Positions 43,260 to 51,877 of a DNA stretch of 64,000 bases are shown piece after piece. The translations under genes and the position numbers were made by a program. The DNA lies in the NCBI GenBank assembly GCA_003223025.1, contig QHXR01000001.1:85738-149737 (forward strand), read 5' to 3'. The notes under the pieces were generated by a model. It saw only the letters and a list, made by a program, of their open reading frames with translations. It ran no database searches and had not been told where the DNA came from. How positions within the stretch are numbered: position 1 is the first letter of the stretch; the number at the start of each line of letters is the position of its first letter. This DNA comes from Acidobacteriota bacterium (GTDB lineage: Bacteria; Acidobacteriota; Blastocatellia; Pyrinomonadales; Pyrinomonadaceae).

Positions 43260-44075
43260 ATGAGATTACTCTGGATCCTTGTCCTTTCGTTTGCGATGAG
43301 TTTTGCTACCTTTGGTCAGGCATCGACCTTCACCAAGGCAGACCTCAGCCAGCCCGAGATCGACAAGATCGTCACGAAATTCACAAAGAACGAACGGTTG
43401 TTTCGCAGTGCGTTGAATGTTTATGCGTTCAACCGGAACGCGACTATCCAGACAGTCGGGATGGGCGGGAATATCACAGGGACCTATAAACGGGAGTCGT
43501 TCATCACGTTTGACGGAGCCGGAAATCGTGTCGAGAAGATCCTTCTCTTCCCGGTTTCGACTCTGACCGAGATCACTGTCACGCAGGCCGACATCGAGAA
43601 TCTCGGCGGCCTGGATCCGTTCGCGATCGAGCCGGCGAATATCGATAAGTACAAATTCACATACCTTGGGAAAGAAAAGATCGACGAGTTGAACCTGTTC
43701 GTTTTCGACGTCGCACCGAAGGTCATTCCGAAAGCGGAGAAGGACGGGCTGCGGCTATTTCAGGGCCGTATCTGGGTCGATGACACGGATCTTCTGATCG
43801 TTAAGTCGAAGGGGAAAGCGGTACCGGAATGGAAGGACGAACGGTTTCCTATCATCGAAACCTGGCGCGAGAACATCGACGGAAAGTATTGGTTCCCGTC
43901 GTTCAGCTCGTCTGACGACGAGCTCGTTTTCAAGAGCGGCCAGGTCGTGAAAATGAAGATCCGCGTCAAGTATTCGAATTACGGAGTCGGACGAACGGAT
44001 ATCAAGATAATCGACGAGGACGAGGATGTTCCTGTGACACCGGCGGCCAAACCGACTCCGGCGAAGAAGCCTTGA
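43260..44075 (+). CDS. Secreted LolA/lipoprotein-sorting-like hypothetical protein
   Basis: A 271-residue exported protein from ATG 43260 with signal peptide MRLLWILVLSFAMSFATFGQ. The body is beta-rich (YKRESFITFDGAGNRVEKILLFP, RLFQGRIWVDDTDLLIVKSKGKAVP, WRENIDGKYWFPSFSSSDD) and resembles outer-membrane lipoprotein-sorting proteins of the LolA/LolB-like fold, judged by pattern only. It ends with a Pro/Ala/Lys tail. A GAGG Shine-Dalgarno precedes the ATG by about 10 bp. Confidence 0.75.
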   Translation: MRLLWILVLSFAMSFATFGQASTFTKADLSQPEIDKIVTKFTKNERLFRSALNVYAFNRNATIQTVGMGGNITGTYKRESFITFDGAGNRVEKILLFPVSTLTEITVTQADIENLGGLDPFAIEPANIDKYKFTYLGKEKIDELNLFVFDVAPKVIPKAEKDGLRLFQGRIWVDDTDLLIVKSKGKAVPEWKDERFPIIETWRENIDGKYWFPSFSSSDDELVFKSGQVVKMKIRVKYSNYGVGRTDIKIIDEDEDVPVTPAAKPTPAKKP

Positions 44076-44095
44076 TGTTGGAACGCGGTTAGTTC

Positions 44096-44652
44096 TTGCC
44101 ATCAAGTCAATTAAATCAAACAACAAAGACTCCCCTCCTTCCGAAGGAGGGGAGTCTTTGCGAGGCGGGGTGGTTCTTAGTCCTGCGGCAGGTATACCTG
44201 GCAGGACGCGAAACGCGCTTTTTCGAATGCGAGACGAAGAACCACCCCGTCAGCCGAAACGGCTGCCACCCCTCCTTAGGAAGGAGGGGAGTTTCGTGTT
44301 TTGAGTTAGTTTGAGTTGATTAAGAGACCAACCGCGTCGTGTCTTGGCAACAATCACGGACCTGTGTCTCTTTGTTTTCCCTGCCGGGCGCGTGGTCGGC
44401 ACGGTTAGTTCTCGCCATCAAGTCATAAATCAAACAACAAAGACTCCCCTCCTTCCGAAGGAGGGGTGCCGAGGCTTTGCGAGGCGGGGTGGTTCTTAGT
44501 CCTGCGGCAGGTAGACCTGACAGGACGCGAACGCGGCTGCGCTTTTCGAATGCGAGACGAAGAACCACCCCGTCAGCCGAAGCGGCTGCCACCCCTCCTT
44601 CGGAAGGAGGGGAGTTTCGTGTTTTGAGTTAGTTTGAGTTGATTAAGAGACC
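44096..44652. repeat. Two ~240-bp direct copies of a palindromic element
   Basis: Copies at about 44093-44325 and 44403-44652 share GTTAGTTCT.GCCATCAAGTC at the left and GTTTTGAGTTAGTTTGAGTT at the right. Each contains CCTCCTTCCGAAGGAGG and ACCACCCCGTCAGCCGAA modules arranged as a large inverted repeat. The spacer at about 44336-44376 resembles the 3' end of the downstream acyltransferase gene, so the duplication seems to have included it. Confidence 0.8.
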
Positions 44653-44683
44653 AGTTATTTGCAAGTAAAGATCTCAACGAAAA

Positions 44684-45520
44684 CTAGGAGTCGAGTTGGT
44701 CACCGCGTCGCATCTCGGCAGCAATAACGGACCGCGTCTCTCGTAAAAGATCTTCCAACTCTCTTCCGCCCGTTTCGATCGGCGGAAGCAACGTGATCTC
44801 GATCACACCCGGGTACGCGACACCTGTCTTTTTTCCCATCATCCAATCGGTGTTCGTGATCGCGACCGGGACGATCGGAGCATTGGTCTGCATCGCGAGA
44901 TGAAACGCGCCTTTTTTGAATGGGAGCAGCTCGCCGGGCATCGCACGTGTTCCTTCGACAAATACGCCGAATGAATATCCGTTGGCCATGACTTGTTTTG
45001 CTTTCTCCATCGACTCGCGCGCGCGATCCGGATCGGATCTGTCGATCGCGATGATGTTGACGAATCCCATTCCTTGTCCGAGAACCGGTACCTTCAGCAA
45101 TTCTTTTTTGGCGACGAGTCCGATACGTTTCCCTGTCGAGGAAAACAGCGCCGCCGTATCGAGATACGATCGATGATTCGATGCGAACACGTACGATCGA
45201 TCCGGATCGAGATTTTCTTTTCCCGTGACTCTGACGTTTGCTCCGCACAACTGCAGCCACGTCTTCGCGCCCCAGAGTGCGAGAGGATAAAGCCAGATCC
45301 GACGATTGATGATGTAGAGGAAGACTAGCGCCGGAGCCCCGACGAAAAGCAGCAGTATCGCGGCTGCGAACAAGCACCACCAGTATCGAATTTTTCCGGC
45401 TAGGCGCGATTTGTTAGACTTCTGAACGGCAAAAGTCAGCTTTGTGTTATCGCTCGCCGGACGGATATCTTCACCGCCGAGACGCGGAGCCGCAGACTTT
45501 TCTTGCAAGTGTTCCGACAT
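44684..45520 (-). CDS. 1-acyl-sn-glycerol-3-phosphate acyltransferase (PlsC-like)
   Basis: Membrane-bound acyltransferase of phospholipid synthesis, 278 residues. One strong N-terminal transmembrane segment (about 44-70, CLFAAAILLLFVGAPALVFLYI) is followed by the catalytic NHRSYLD (HX4D) motif, the substrate-binding FVEGTRAMPG motif and VPVAITNTD. The soluble N-terminal 40 residues are longer than usual, so a later start is possible. It is divergent from and partly overlaps the upstream region of the M14-like gene at 45551. Confidence 0.9.
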   Translation of the reverse strand: MSEHLQEKSAAPRLGGEDIRPASDNTKLTFAVQKSNKSRLAGKIRYWWCLFAAAILLLFVGAPALVFLYIINRRIWLYPLALWGAKTWLQLCGANVRVTGKENLDPDRSYVFASNHRSYLDTAALFSSTGKRIGLVAKKELLKVPVLGQGMGFVNIIAIDRSDPDRARESMEKAKQVMANGYSFGVFVEGTRAMPGELLPFKKGAFHLAMQTNAPIVPVAITNTDWMMGKKTGVAYPGVIEITLLPPIETGGRELEDLLRETRSVIAAEMRRGDQLDS

Positions 45521-45550
45521 TTCTAAACTGTTTCTTAAGGCTGGATCTTT

Positions 45551-47952
45551 ATGAAATCATTCGGAGGAATTCTCTCCGCTGCTCTGCGTGTCTGCGGTTT
45601 AATAGTTCTTTTTTCGCTGGCGAGTCGGTGCTCGGCTTTCATCCGACCGACGACAAAACGATCGCCGACTGGACGCAGATCACAAATTATTTTTCGAAAT
45701 TGGATGCCGGGAGCAATCGTGTCGCGGTAAAAGAGATCGGCAAGACGACGCTCGGAAAACCGCTCATCGTCGCATTCATCTCGTCACCGGATAACATAAA
45801 AAATCTCGAACGCTATCGCCGAATGAGCGCAAAGCTTGCCGATCCGAGAACGATCAAAGATGCGGCCGAGCTCGATGACCTTATCAAAAATGGAAAGACG
45901 ATCGTCTCGATCTCGTGCTCGATCCATTCGACCGAGATCGTCGCGTCGCAGATGTCGATGAATCTCGCATACGAGCTTGCGACGGCGAACGACGACGACA
46001 CCAAAGAGATACTCGACAACACGATCCTTTTATTGATTCCATCGTCCAATCCCGACGGCATCGACATCGTCGCGAACTGGTATCGAAAAACCGTCGGAAC
46101 AAAATCCGAAGGCACTTCGCCGCCCGAGCTCTATCACCACTACGCCGGTCACGATGACAACCGCGACTGGTTCATGTTGAATTTGGCGGAGACGCAATCG
46201 ATCACGAAACTTTTCTGGCAGGAATGGTTTCCGCAGCTCGTATACGACGTTCATCAGATGGGTTCGACGGGTCCGCGATTTGTGATCCCGCCGTTCTTTG
46301 ATCCGCCGAATCCGCGTGTTCCGCCGTCGATACTTCGCGAGGTCGGTCTCGTCGGTTATAAGATGGCCGCCGATCTTCAGGCGAAAAATATTGCAGGTGT
46401 CGCGACGAATACGACGTATGACACTTGGTGGCATGGAGGATTTCGATCAGCTCCGTACTTTCATAATTCGATCGGCATCTTATCCGAAGCCGCGAGTTCG
46501 GATCTGATGTCGCCGGTCACGATCACGAAAGAACAGATGCAAAGAGCTCGACCGTTGCGCGGATTGGATTCGCCGCTCACCACCAACACGGCTCATCCCG
46601 ACGCGTGGGAGCCCGGCGTCTGGAGTCCGCGTGACATCGCCGAGATAGAGATGACGTCGAGTCGAGCGTTGTTGTCGCTCGCCGCAAAATATCGTGCGCG
46701 TTATCTGCGAAATTTCTATGACCTCGGCAGTGCAAATCTAAAACCTGATCCGAATGTACCGCAAGCTTACGTCGTGATGGCCGGCCAGCCGCGTGCGGAA
46801 ACCGTCGCGCGATTTCTCGAGATTCTTCTTGCACAGGGAATCGAGGTTCACGAAATGACGAAGGAGCTTTGGGTCAAACACAACAAGACCGAAGGTTTTC
46901 ATGAGATACCCCTCGGCAGCTTTCTGGTGTTCTTAAATCAGCCGCAAAAAAATAACGTGCTCTCGCTTTTTGAAAAGCAGGAATATCCGCATCGCGTAAA
47001 TGAGAAAGGCGAAGCCGAGGTTCCCTACGATGTCGCGGGTTGGACGCTGCCGCTGCAAATGGGAGTCGAGACATATGAGGTGTGGGACATTCGCGACCTC
47101 GAGAAATATCGAAATGCGATCAAGCGTGTCGAGCACGCGAATCAAGCGAAGGCTGTGCTCAATCTCCCGCAGTCCGGAACTCCGTTTCCAAAACTCTCGA
47201 ATCCCCTAAAAACAAGTCCGAAGATCGGTCTCTACAAACCGTTCACGTCATCGATGGACGAAGGTTGGACTCGTTGGGTTTTCGATGCGTATCAGATTCC
47301 GTTTCGATCGATTTCGAACGAAGACTTTCGTGCAGGTCGATTGGATTACGATGTCATCGTCCTCGCGGCCGACAACGAGAGCACGATCGTCAACGGACTC
47401 AGCGAGCTCAGGTATCCGACCGAGTTCGCCGGCGGGATCGGAGAAACAGGCGTCGCGAATTTGAAGAAGTTTGTCGAAGGCGGCGGCAAGCTGATCTGCT
47501 TCGACGATTCGTGCGAGCTTGCGATCAAGCGATTCGGTTTGCCGTTGCGAAATGTGTTGAGCGGTCTCAAGCGAAATGAATTTTACAATCCGGGATCGAT
47601 CGTAAAACTGAAAGTCGATACGCGCAGTCCGTATGCGAAGGGAATGCTTGAAGACACACCGGCGTACTTTATTACGAGCTCTGCATTTGAAGTTTTGAGT
47701 CCCGGCTTAAGCCGGCTTACGCCGCCTGAAGGCGGAACTCAAAACGAGCCCGTACGCGTCGTTGCAACGTACGCCGACAAGGACGCACTTCAATCCGGGT
47801 GGATGCTCGGCGAGAAATATCTCAACGGGAAAACAGCGCTCGCCGAGGTCGCATACGGAAAAGGAAAGATCGTGCTCTTCGCATTTCGCCCGCAGCATCG
47901 TGGGCAGACATTCGGAACGTTCCCGTTTATTTTTAATGCGTTGGAGAAGTGA
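45551..47952 (+). CDS. Secreted M14-type zinc carboxypeptidase-like protein, frameshift near the N-terminus
   Basis: About 800 residues. The body (from GFHPTDDKTIADWTQITNYF) is an M14 carboxypeptidase fold with the zinc pair His and Glu in SIHSTEIVASQ and the third ligand in VYDVHQMGSTGPR. The C-terminal part may be a glutamine-amidotransferase-like domain (GLYKPFTSSMDEGWTRWVFDAY). A good signal peptide (MKSFGGILSAALRVCGLIVLF..., ATG 45551) lies in a different frame from the body, joining it at about 45625-45640, so a one-base indel is present there. The body frame alone is open from 45442 but begins with sequence unlike protein. Confidence 0.8.
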
Positions 47953-47963
47953 ATCACGTCAAT

Positions 47964-48092
47964 GGACTGGAACGCAGGCATCCCTGCCTGCATGAGTGCG
48001 AAGCACGAAAAGGGCCGCGCGATATCGAATCTGAGAAGTTTGACGCCGCGGAAGCCACGGCGTTGCAGGCAGGGATGCCTGCGGTCCAGTCC
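47964..48092. repeat. Inverted repeat (GGCATCCCTGCC family)
   Basis: GGACTGGAACGCAGGCATCC plus CTGCCTGC at 47964 face GCAGGCAGGGATGCCTGCGG plus TCCAGTCC ending at 48092. Hairpin-forming intergenic element. The rest of the 47953-48315 gap is the leader of the next gene. Confidence 0.8.
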
Positions 48093-48315
48093 GTTGGCGA
48101 ATATAGAAAAAATCTTGACTTAACCTTTTGAAAAGTAGTACAAAACTCACATAGTTTGCTTGACATCGCCTATCGAGCACCTCTCTCCGACATACCAAGT
48201 CAGGATTGGCAACATTTTCATCACGCGTTTAGCAAGAGATCTTGTTTTTTTGGATCGGGCTCCGCTGTCACCATCCTCGACACCGATCGGTTAGCAGTAG
48301 AAAAAGGGGTAGAGC

Positions 48316-51300
48316 ATGAAGGTCTGTTCTGTTTGTCAGGAACGTCACGACGATTCCACGGCTTGTGAAGTAGATGTTGCTTCGCAATCGTTCGAAAGCC
48401 TGGAAAGCGAACCGCAGATTCCGGGTTTCCGACTGGATCACCTGCTCTCATCTGCTCATCATGCTATAACTTATCGTGCTCGCGACGTCGCCTCAGGTCG
48501 AACTTGTCTCATCAAGGTTGCTGCTGCCACGGACGATAGTGCGACGCAGGCGATTCGCGAGGCGAAGATCGCCGCCAACCTTTTCCATCCATCAATTGCC
48601 AACTTCTACGAGTGCGGACGTCTCGACGACGGACGATGCTTCTTTGTATTCGAGGATGTCGACGGCAGACCGCTGCGGGAAATTCTTGACGACGATGGTC
48701 CTCCGGAGCTTCTTGATACGATCGAGATCATTCGCGAAGCTGCCGAAGCTCTTCATGCTCTGCATCGCAGCGGGATCATCCACGGATCCGTAAATCCGCG
48801 AAACATCATCATCTCGATGACTGCCGGCGGACAGCCGATCGTGCGTGTGACGGATCCCGATCTTGGCCGACTTGCACAGCGTTCGATAATTTCAAATCGC
48901 TTCCTGATCGACAATGAGCTCGATTCGCTCCGCTATTTTTCACCCGAACAATGCACGACTGATGACTCGACCGCGCAGAGCGATGTGTACAGTCTCGGCG
49001 TCGTGTTTTACGAAATGCTCGCCGGTTTTCCGCCGTTCGACGCGACGACCGCTGTCGGGCTGATCCAGCAGCACGTGAACCAAACGCCTCCGGATACCAG
49101 GATCGAAAATTTCAATCTTCGGATGCTGGTCACACACGCACTGACCGAAGCCCTGCAGAAGCAGACGCGGTTACGGCAGCCTTCGATAAATACGCTCGCA
49201 CGTCAGCTCCGCCACATCGAACAGCTCGCAACGCACAACTCGACACCTCCGCCTGCCGGGACGACTCAAGTGGGAAATCCGACGATCGTGCAGGCGATGC
49301 CGCCGGCCGCACTACCAAAAGTTTCTGCGCCGATGATCATCGACGTCGATCAGCGGACGCAGATGATCGTCAAGCGTGAAGCGGTGGAGATGGAATCCGT
49401 CGCCGAAGTGGACGACGCACCGGTCGTGCGCACCCGCATGATCAGTCTCAACGAAGCGCTTGAGGAAGATCGAGCGACTCTGACCAATCTCGAGACGCCC
49501 TCACCTCGTCGACCGTCTCTCATGCAGAGTTGGAAGGAGAAGCTGTATGCGGTGACCTCGATGTTTGCCATCGAGCGAAGCGGAGAACCGGCGGTGGCAG
49601 AGTCCGCGGAGACCGATGCGATCGATGATGTTCAGTTGGCCACGACAACCGGCGAGCGCGTTCCGAAAAAGATCGGATGGGTTCAGCCGGATGATGACAT
49701 TCCGTCGATCGATGCTGTACGCGAAGTTCTCGCTATGGACCACGACGTACCGCTCGCAGTTTTTACGCCTGAACGGGATGTCGAACCGATGACCGCTTTG
49801 ACGCATGAAGTCGAGATCGAACCGGTTCGCCGCGCGCCGAAGAAGATCGAGTGGTCCCAGCCCGACGATGACATTCCATCGATCGATGCCATTCAGGAAA
49901 TATTGGCCCTCGAGCCGGAAATGTCGCACGTCGCTTCGGCGTTCAAGGCGAATCATTTTTCGATACCGGAGATCATTCATGTTGAGCCTGTGCCGGTCGA
50001 ACCTGAAGTCACAACCGTCGCGGCCGCGCCATCTGAATTCGAAGTTAGCGGCTTGCTCGTCGAGTCTGCACAGTGCGAACCGGAATCCGCAACCGCAACG
50101 AAGGAACCGGAAGTCGTCGCTGAGCTTCTGGAGATGAGACCTGAACTCGTTTTCGTTGAAGCCGTGCCGACCGCTCCCGTGGCCCTTGCGGTTCCGCTTG
50201 CAGCCTCCGAGTCGCTAAAGGATTTCGCAGTCGCAGCGGTTCGGAAACGCCGAAAGAAATCGCCTCGCAAAGAACAAAAGGCTGATCCGGAAGCGATAAA
50301 GATCGAGGGTGTCGTAGAACCTCTGCAGTGTGAATCGGAAATTACTCGAGCCGAGTCCGAGATATCCATATCGCCGGAACTCGCCGTCGAGCCTCGAGAA
50401 ATTATTGATGTCGATGCGGCGATATCCGAACCGCCGCAAGTTGTTGTTGAGACACAACACGCGGAACCGGAAGTCATGCTCGTCCAGTCAGCGGATGATG
50501 TCGATGCAGCGATATCCGAACCGCCGCAAGTTGTCGTTGAGACACAACACGCGGAACCGGAAGTCATGCTCGTCGAGTCAGCAGATGAAGTCGATTCTCC
50601 GCAGTCGGTCGTCGTAGAAATCGATCCGGTTCCATCGGCTCCGGAGATCGTCGCGGCTCCGCCATCGAGTCCCGCACCCGTCAAACCCTCTGTAGTCGCC
50701 GCCGTGCGGAAACGACATAAGAAGTTGGTTCGGCGACAACCGGTGAAACTTGTTGTTGAGCCGGAGCTCGAACCGCAGGAAATTTGCATCGAGGGTCCGG
50801 CGGTTGAACCTCAAGTAATTCAGGTTGAGCCCGCGAATGCCGCACCGCAAGAAATCGTGGTCGAGCCCCAGTCGGATGAACCCGATGTCGCCCACTTCGA
50901 AGGTGCGAAAGCGGAACCTCAAGAAGTCGTCGTCGAGCCGGTACACCTCGAGCCCCAAACGATCCAAGTTGAACCGGCAGCTTGCGAACCACAGGAAATC
51001 GTTGTCGAGCCGACGGTGGCTCAAGTTGAGGTCCCAACGCCCGAAGTGCGGCCTGAGGTTATTCACACCGAACCCGCGACGGCCAACCCGACCGTCCTTG
51101 CGTTCGTCCCCAAGCAGAAAAAGAAACCATCGCGAAGTCAACCGGCCGCCGCGGCGACGCCCGTCGGCACAGACGATGAAGAGATAACCATCGTCCGACC
51201 TCGCAAGAAAAATAAGCGTGTCCGGATCCACGTGACGATGCCGGCTGCGACGCACAAACCACTCCGTGCGACGCAGATCTCGAATGAGCCCGAATTCTTC

Positions 51301-51855
51301 CCGACGCTGCTCGGCGGCAGTCTGGACCCGACCGGTTTCACATCCGATCAGAGCGACGGGATGTTCGCCACGTATTCCACCGAGTCGTCTCATCCGATCG
51401 CGCGTTATAGCTCGCACTTTATCGGAGGCGGGCTTATCGCAGTGTTTGCATTGCTTTTGTATGGCGGCGATTTTCTTGTCGGCTATCTGCAGTCTTCGGG
51501 TTCAATGACCGCAGAAGCCATCCGCCCGTCCGGAACGAATCGGCCCAATGCCTCAACTACGAAACCAAACGTCCCGAAGGCGGCGATGGACGACAATCAG
51601 GTTTTCGACAAACCGGTCGTCGAGAAAAAAGAACGGTCCGCCCAAAAGATAAAAGCGTCGGTCTCCCCCGATACGGGAACCTCGATTCCGCACGATAGCC
51701 TGATGAAGGCGATGATCGTACTTCCTCCGAAGTCTGCTCAGGTAGAAGCGATGTCGCAAACCGATGCGTCAGGGCCGAAACGAAGGGCTGAGGACAAAGT
51801 GGTTCCGAGGCAAAACGAGACGCGACCGCGGGTCGTCAAAGACCCGTCACCCTGA
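48316..51855 (+). CDS. Large membrane-anchored protein with pseudokinase domain and Pro-Glu-Val repeats
   Basis: An 1179-residue protein. It has a short Cys-pair N-terminus (CSVC), then a kinase fold (residues about 38-300) with the beta-3 lysine (CLIKVAA, Lys67) and a DPDLG metal-loop equivalent. The catalytic loop reads HGSVNPRN instead of HRDxKxxN, so the proton-accepting Asp and loop Lys are missing and it is probably a pseudokinase. Residues about 330-1000 are acidic repeats (EPQEIVVEP type; a perfect 30-residue tandem duplication near 50400-50590; two copies of QPDDDIPSIDA). One transmembrane helix (FIGGGLIAVFALLLYGGDFLVGYL) follows near residue 1040. Likely a surface or scaffold protein. 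Confidence 0.85.
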   Translation: MKVCSVCQERHDDSTACEVDVASQSFESLESEPQIPGFRLDHLLSSAHHAITYRARDVASGRTCLIKVAAATDDSATQAIREAKIAANLFHPSIANFYECGRLDDGRCFFVFEDVDGRPLREILDDDGPPELLDTIEIIREAAEALHALHRSGIIHGSVNPRNIIISMTAGGQPIVRVTDPDLGRLAQRSIISNRFLIDNELDSLRYFSPEQCTTDDSTAQSDVYSLGVVFYEMLAGFPPFDATTAVGLIQQHVNQTPPDTRIENFNLRMLVTHALTEALQKQTRLRQPSINTLARQLRHIEQLATHNSTPPPAGTTQVGNPTIVQAMPPAALPKVSAPMIIDVDQRTQMIVKREAVEMESVAEVDDAPVVRTRMISLNEALEEDRATLTNLETPSPRRPSLMQSWKEKLYAVTSMFAIERSGEPAVAESAETDAIDDVQLATTTGERVPKKIGWVQPDDDIPSIDAVREVLAMDHDVPLAVFTPERDVEPMTALTHEVEIEPVRRAPKKIEWSQPDDDIPSIDAIQEILALEPEMSHVASAFKANHFSIPEIIHVEPVPVEPEVTTVAAAPSEFEVSGLLVESAQCEPESATATKEPEVVAELLEMRPELVFVEAVPTAPVALAVPLAASESLKDFAVAAVRKRRKKSPRKEQKADPEAIKIEGVVEPLQCESEITRAESEISISPELAVEPREIIDVDAAISEPPQVVVETQHAEPEVMLVQSADDVDAAISEPPQVVVETQHAEPEVMLVESADEVDSPQSVVVEIDPVPSAPEIVAAPPSSPAPVKPSVVAAVRKRHKKLVRRQPVKLVVEPELEPQEICIEGPAVEPQVIQVEPANAAPQEIVVEPQSDEPDVAHFEGAKAEPQEVVVEPVHLEPQTIQVEPAACEPQEIVVEPTVAQVEVPTPEVRPEVIHTEPATANPTVLAFVPKQKKKPSRSQPAAAATPVGTDDEEITIVRPRKKNKRVRIHVTMPAATHKPLRATQISNEPEFFPTLLGGSLDPTGFTSDQSDGMFATYSTESSHPIARYSSHFIGGGLIAVFALLLYGGDFLVGYLQSSGSMTAEAIRPSGTNRPNASTTKPNVPKAAMDDNQVFDKPVVEKKERSAQKIKASVSPDTGTSIPHDSLMKAMIVLPPKSAQVEAMSQTDASGPKRRAEDKVVPRQNETRPRVVKDPSP

Positions 51856-51877
51856 TTTCCTGTTATCATTATTCGCA

